NCBI GenBank assembly: GCA_963971575.1
Contig: OZ020611.1
Location: forward strand, 225,052,260-225,116,259
Source: Liopterus haemorrhoidalis
Taxonomy: Eukaryota > Arthropoda > Insecta > Coleoptera > Dytiscidae
Length of the DNA: 64,000 bases
Direction: 5' to 3'
Positions 1 through 64,000 of this stretch are shown piece by piece. The notes below the pieces were generated by a model. It saw only the letters and a program-made list of their open reading frames with translations, did no database searches and was not told the DNA's origin. Each line of letters opens with the position of its first letter. The first letter of the stretch is position 1. The translations under genes were made by a program, and so were the position numbers.

Positions 1-797
1 GAAATAGACAGCGAGCTGACTTGGGATCAGCATGCTAACAAAATAGCCAAGAAACTTTGTTCGTCTATTTACTGCCTAAATAATTTAAAATGTTGTGTGT
101 CTAAGGCAGTTCAAAGAACCTACTACTTTGCCTCTATTCAAACTCAATTGACTTATGCCATTCTAATCTGGAGTCATTCCAGCCATGTGGGACGGTTATT
201 TTCTCTACAACGTCGAGCTGTCAGGATTATGGGGAATATCCAATACCGGTGCGACTGCAAGAAAGCATTTGTGCAGTAGGGTTTATTAACGTTACCTTCC
301 CTGTATATTCACCACTGCATCCTCTACGTTCATGAAAACCAAACCAAATTCCTAGTCCAAAGTTCAGTCCGTAGACACGACACGAGAACGAGATACGTCC
401 AGACTTCACAAGACTTGAAATGTCCAGGTATAGTACCAATTTCTTCGCGATTACATTTTACAATGTGCTTCCTCCAGCCATCAAAAGTCTCAACATTTTA
501 AAATTCTAAAAAATAACCAAGAGATATTTAATATGCAGGTCCTTCTACTCCACGGATGAGTATCTGATAAACGATTTCAGTGACTTGAAGGAGGTTCTAT
601 GATCACTCAGTTTGTCCAGTTAAATATGATGTACCTATGTATGAGATTTGTAAACATACTGCACATTTATAACATATATATAAAATATAATATGCATCTT
701 GTAATGTCCCCTACATATTTTGTAAAAGTAATGTTATTGACGATTGTAAAAAATGTAATATTTTTAGCACATAATAAATATTATTATTATTATTATA
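1..797 (+). mobile_element. 3' end of a Jockey/CR1-like non-LTR retrotransposon (RT C-terminal part)
   Basis: The plus strand opens inside a reverse-transcriptase ORF2: motifs such as ELTWDQHANKIAKK, TYYFASIQTQLTYAILIW and LQRRAVRIM are the usual post-catalytic region of Jockey/CR1-clade elements. A stop interrupts the frame at about 279; the downstream part (VHENQTKF, RRHDTRTR) follows in a shifted frame, so the copy is dead. It ends in a short TAT/TAA-rich tail at about 775-797, as expected for a 3' terminus. The 5' part lies outside the window. Confidence 0.8.
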
Positions 798-1678
798 GTG
801 AAGATATATAAATGCTTTATACCAGTGTTTCTCAAACCTTCGACAGTTGCGGATCTCTTTCAGAATTCCACACTAACCGCGGAACACCAACGTCAAGAAA
901 AACATTTTTATTGCGTAAAGGCCCATTATTAATACTAATGAAATTTTGTGTGCGGGGATCACCAGTGGTCCCCCACCCTAGTTTCGGGATTAGTAGTTAT
1001 CTAAAATCTGAAAAATTCAAGGAATGCTCACTGATATAAACCGGAATAGTTCAATAATAAATTTTGATGAGATTTTCGAAAGAAGTTTTTAAATTGATGA
1101 CAAATGATTTAATAGGCCGTGCGAAATAAGATGGAACCCCCAATGCCCAAATAAGATGCCGCTCGTGAATATTACCCGACATGAACACATAGGTTTGTAT
1201 AGACTGAGTATTCTAAGAAAACTCGCACGACACATGATCATTTGAAACACCCCCATTTTATCAAATTAACTAAGTTCAAACGAAAAAGCTTTCTCAGGAT
1301 CACGTGGGTTTTATTTTATTGTTTCGCGGATTCTAAACAAAAAATGGTTATTTTAATGTGACTATAACTAAAAATATTGTCCCAGGAATTCAGCATTCGG
1401 GTCCACGATTCTATAAGACCCAGAGACCCATGGTTTTAGGTCGTATAAACGACCCAGTGCATTGCTTTGCACACGGTCTACAATGCTGTTAAGATTGCTC
1501 TTTTGGCCTATTTCACTTACGAAATGCTATTAAATTCTGAAATGTGTGAAAATTAACACATCACATTAATTTTTATAACTTCATCCCACATTTTGAATGT
1601 CCACAAATCGTCACTATTTAAACTGTTGTGCTGGAATTATTTAAGTAATTTTTACAGAGTATTAATAAAATATATATT
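798..1678. other. Intergenic repeat-derived sequence, no gene seen
   Basis: The left part (about 820-910) resembles a hAT-type end (CAGTGTTTCTCAAACCTT) followed by text also typical of such ends, but no matching right terminus or target duplication was found. The remainder is AT-rich with no coding signal on either strand. The low-coordinate edge of the cadherin gene's 3' UTR should fall in the last part of this interval. Confidence 0.4.
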
Positions 1679-1684
1679 TTTATT
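1679..1684 (-). promoter_or_regulatory. Candidate polyadenylation signal of the cadherin gene
   Basis: On the minus strand an AATAAA hexamer lies about 40 bases downstream of the TAA stop codon of the cadherin-like gene. It is a plausible poly(A) signal, but the region is AT-rich and other hexamers could be used. Confidence 0.45.
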
Positions 1685-1723
1685 TACAATAATGATCTTA
1701 TAGTAATATTATTTATAGTAATA

Positions 1724-62603
<60,880 letters not shown>

Positions 62604-62837
62604 CTAGAAATATAAATCTGATATTATGATCCTGATGGAAAAAAAAGTAAAAATAAAAAAATGCAATAATTGCACAATAATAAATACAACTAGAGGCTTG
62701 TTGTCTAGATCAGCGTTTCTCAACCGGGGGGCCGCGAAGTCATACAAGATCGAAACATGAAAATATAATAAAAATGCACATAATCATACAAGATATAAAT
62801 TTTATTCATATTTATAAATTCGAGTATATTATATTCA

Positions 62838-64000
62838 GTGTTGTAATGTATCTAGGTACATTTTAAAATATGTATCTGTATCTGTATCTAGATATTTAAA
62901 TCAGTATCTAAGTATCTGTATTTCAGGTACTTTTTTCAAATACTTTCTTATTTTGTCTTTTTCAAGATCTTTTTACAACATATGTCCTTACGATTTTTCA
63001 AGTTGGTAATACATTTAGCATCATTCAGATATTTGAATTTTAAGTTTAAATTAACCAATCAGCGACCAGTAAGTTCTTTCTTGCTTGGTGAGAGTAAAAA
63101 CATGCTTCAGCCATTTTCAGAGCTGGAAATTAACAATTACATTTTATTAAAATTTTATAGATAAAAATAAATTAAATAAATAAATTATAAGTTTGAGAAT
63201 TATGATAAAATACAAGTTCTATACGTAATTAATTAAATTTTGGAAAACATTATTTTATTTTTTATTATTTTTTTAAAATTTTTTATTTAAAAAAAAAAGG
63301 AATAATAAAAGGATATTTTCCAAAATTTAATTAATTATATATAGAACTTGTATTTTATCATAATTCTCAAACTTATAATTTATTTATTTATTTAATTTAT
63401 TTTTATCTATAAAATTTTAATAAAGTGTAATTGTATTTTCAGCTCTGAATAAATTTAAAAAAATAATAAATAAAAAATAAATTAAATAATTTTATTAACA
63501 ACGGTTAAGTAAAACAACTATTAAGTAATTATCTAATCTAAGAATAAGAATTAATTTTATAAATGTGAATTAAATAAAGAAATATAATAAATAAAATTGT
63601 TGTTTTATTTTTGTCATTCTAAATACTCATTTAATAATCAGTAATTTATTAGCGAACAAAAAATTTTCGAGATATCCGCGGAAATTGGATTTTTTTAAAG
63701 ATTACATAGGTATATATTTAGTTAATATTTCTGACACAAAGCTTCAAAGGCTGTTTGTGTTTATTTTAAGAGTAATAATAGTGCATAACTTATTTTTTAT
63801 TGTGAACAAATATATTCCTTGCTCTAGTTATTTCTTTTTTTTGTGGTTTTTTCATTTTTCCGAAAGTATCTTAAAAGTATCTTGAAGTATCTAGATACAT
63901 TTTAAAAAAAAAATGTATCTGTATCTAGATACTTTTTAAAATTTGTATCTGTATCTGCATCTAGATACATTTTTCCTCAAGTATCTGCATCTGTATCTAG
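62838..64000. mobile_element. Probable hAT-type element with GTATCT-rich ends, right end outside the window
   Basis: Starts near CAGTGTTGTAATGTATCTAG. Both 62,850-62,930 and 63,865-64,000 consist of repeated GTATCTGTATCTAGATAC-type units in inverted relation, the same plan as the H2 and H7 elements. The far end and target duplication lie beyond the window. Confidence 0.55.
63117..63448. repeat. Long inverted repeat, ~135-bp arms
   Basis: Arms about 63,117-63,252 and 63,315-63,448 are close complements (TTGAGAATTATGATAAAATA left, TATTTTATCATAATTCTCAA right). The ~60-bp loop is AT-rich. It lies inside the GTATCT-rich element. Confidence 0.85.

Noticed and set aside
812..1039. 75-codon plus-strand frame
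   Set aside because: Lies in repeat-like text next to a hAT-type end and shows no protein features.

Overview
This is one window of an AT-rich eukaryotic genome, almost certainly an arthropod and most likely an insect. There are no prokaryotic operons. The genes have introns, the intergenic and intronic DNA is packed with mariner, DD41D Tc1/mariner, hAT-type, foldback, Jockey/CR1-like and Penelope-like elements and MITEs, and simple repeats such as (GTCT)n and (TTTA)n are common. The order cannot be fixed from the sequence alone.

One host gene dominates. It lies on the minus strand and spans at least 1,724 to 62,603. I could join 39 exons with canonical GT-AG splice sites and agreeing phases. 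They give one open reading frame of about 2,339 codons ending in TAA at 1,724-1,726. The 5' end (signal peptide, first exons) is outside the window. The product is a long single-pass cadherin-type membrane protein. In order it has: half of one cadherin-like domain (62.5 kb); a full domain in one exon (54.8 kb); another in one exon (51.7 kb); a tandem array of 13 related domains, each made of two small phase-1 exons (46.1 to 34.0 kb); two tiny Ser/Thr-rich linker exons (31.1 and 27.0 kb); three to four more cadherin-type segments (24.7 to 13.5 kb), the last with classical calcium motifs; a membrane-adjacent alpha/beta-type domain (9.2 kb); a transmembrane exon (4.5 kb); and an acidic tail (2.0 kb) ending in a class I PDZ ligand-like tetrapeptide.

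The array is the most unusual part. Its domains have the length and strand pattern of cadherin repeats but lack the DRE, DxD and DxNDN calcium motifs. Eight younger units (42.0 to 46.1 kb) repeat every ~485 bp with introns of only 69-84 bp within most of the block; several copies are nearly identical. Five older units (34.0 to 41.8 kb) are spread out by insertions, and a sixth relic has been broken by a MITE.

The introns outside the compact part of the array are a layered record of transposition. Three 1.31-kb DD41D elements are present, two with an intact 362-codon transposase frame. Several hAT-type non-autonomous elements have clear 8-bp target duplications, one of them nested inside another. 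A foldback element has arms built from a 15-bp satellite. A ~1-kb repeat family, seen in three copies, carries a tRNA-like segment at the same internal place in each. There is also a mariner-derived palindrome, a Penelope-like GIY-YIG fragment split by a hAT element, and several non-LTR retrotransposon remains.

All splice joins are inferred from sequence without transcript data, and family names of repeats are from terminal features only.
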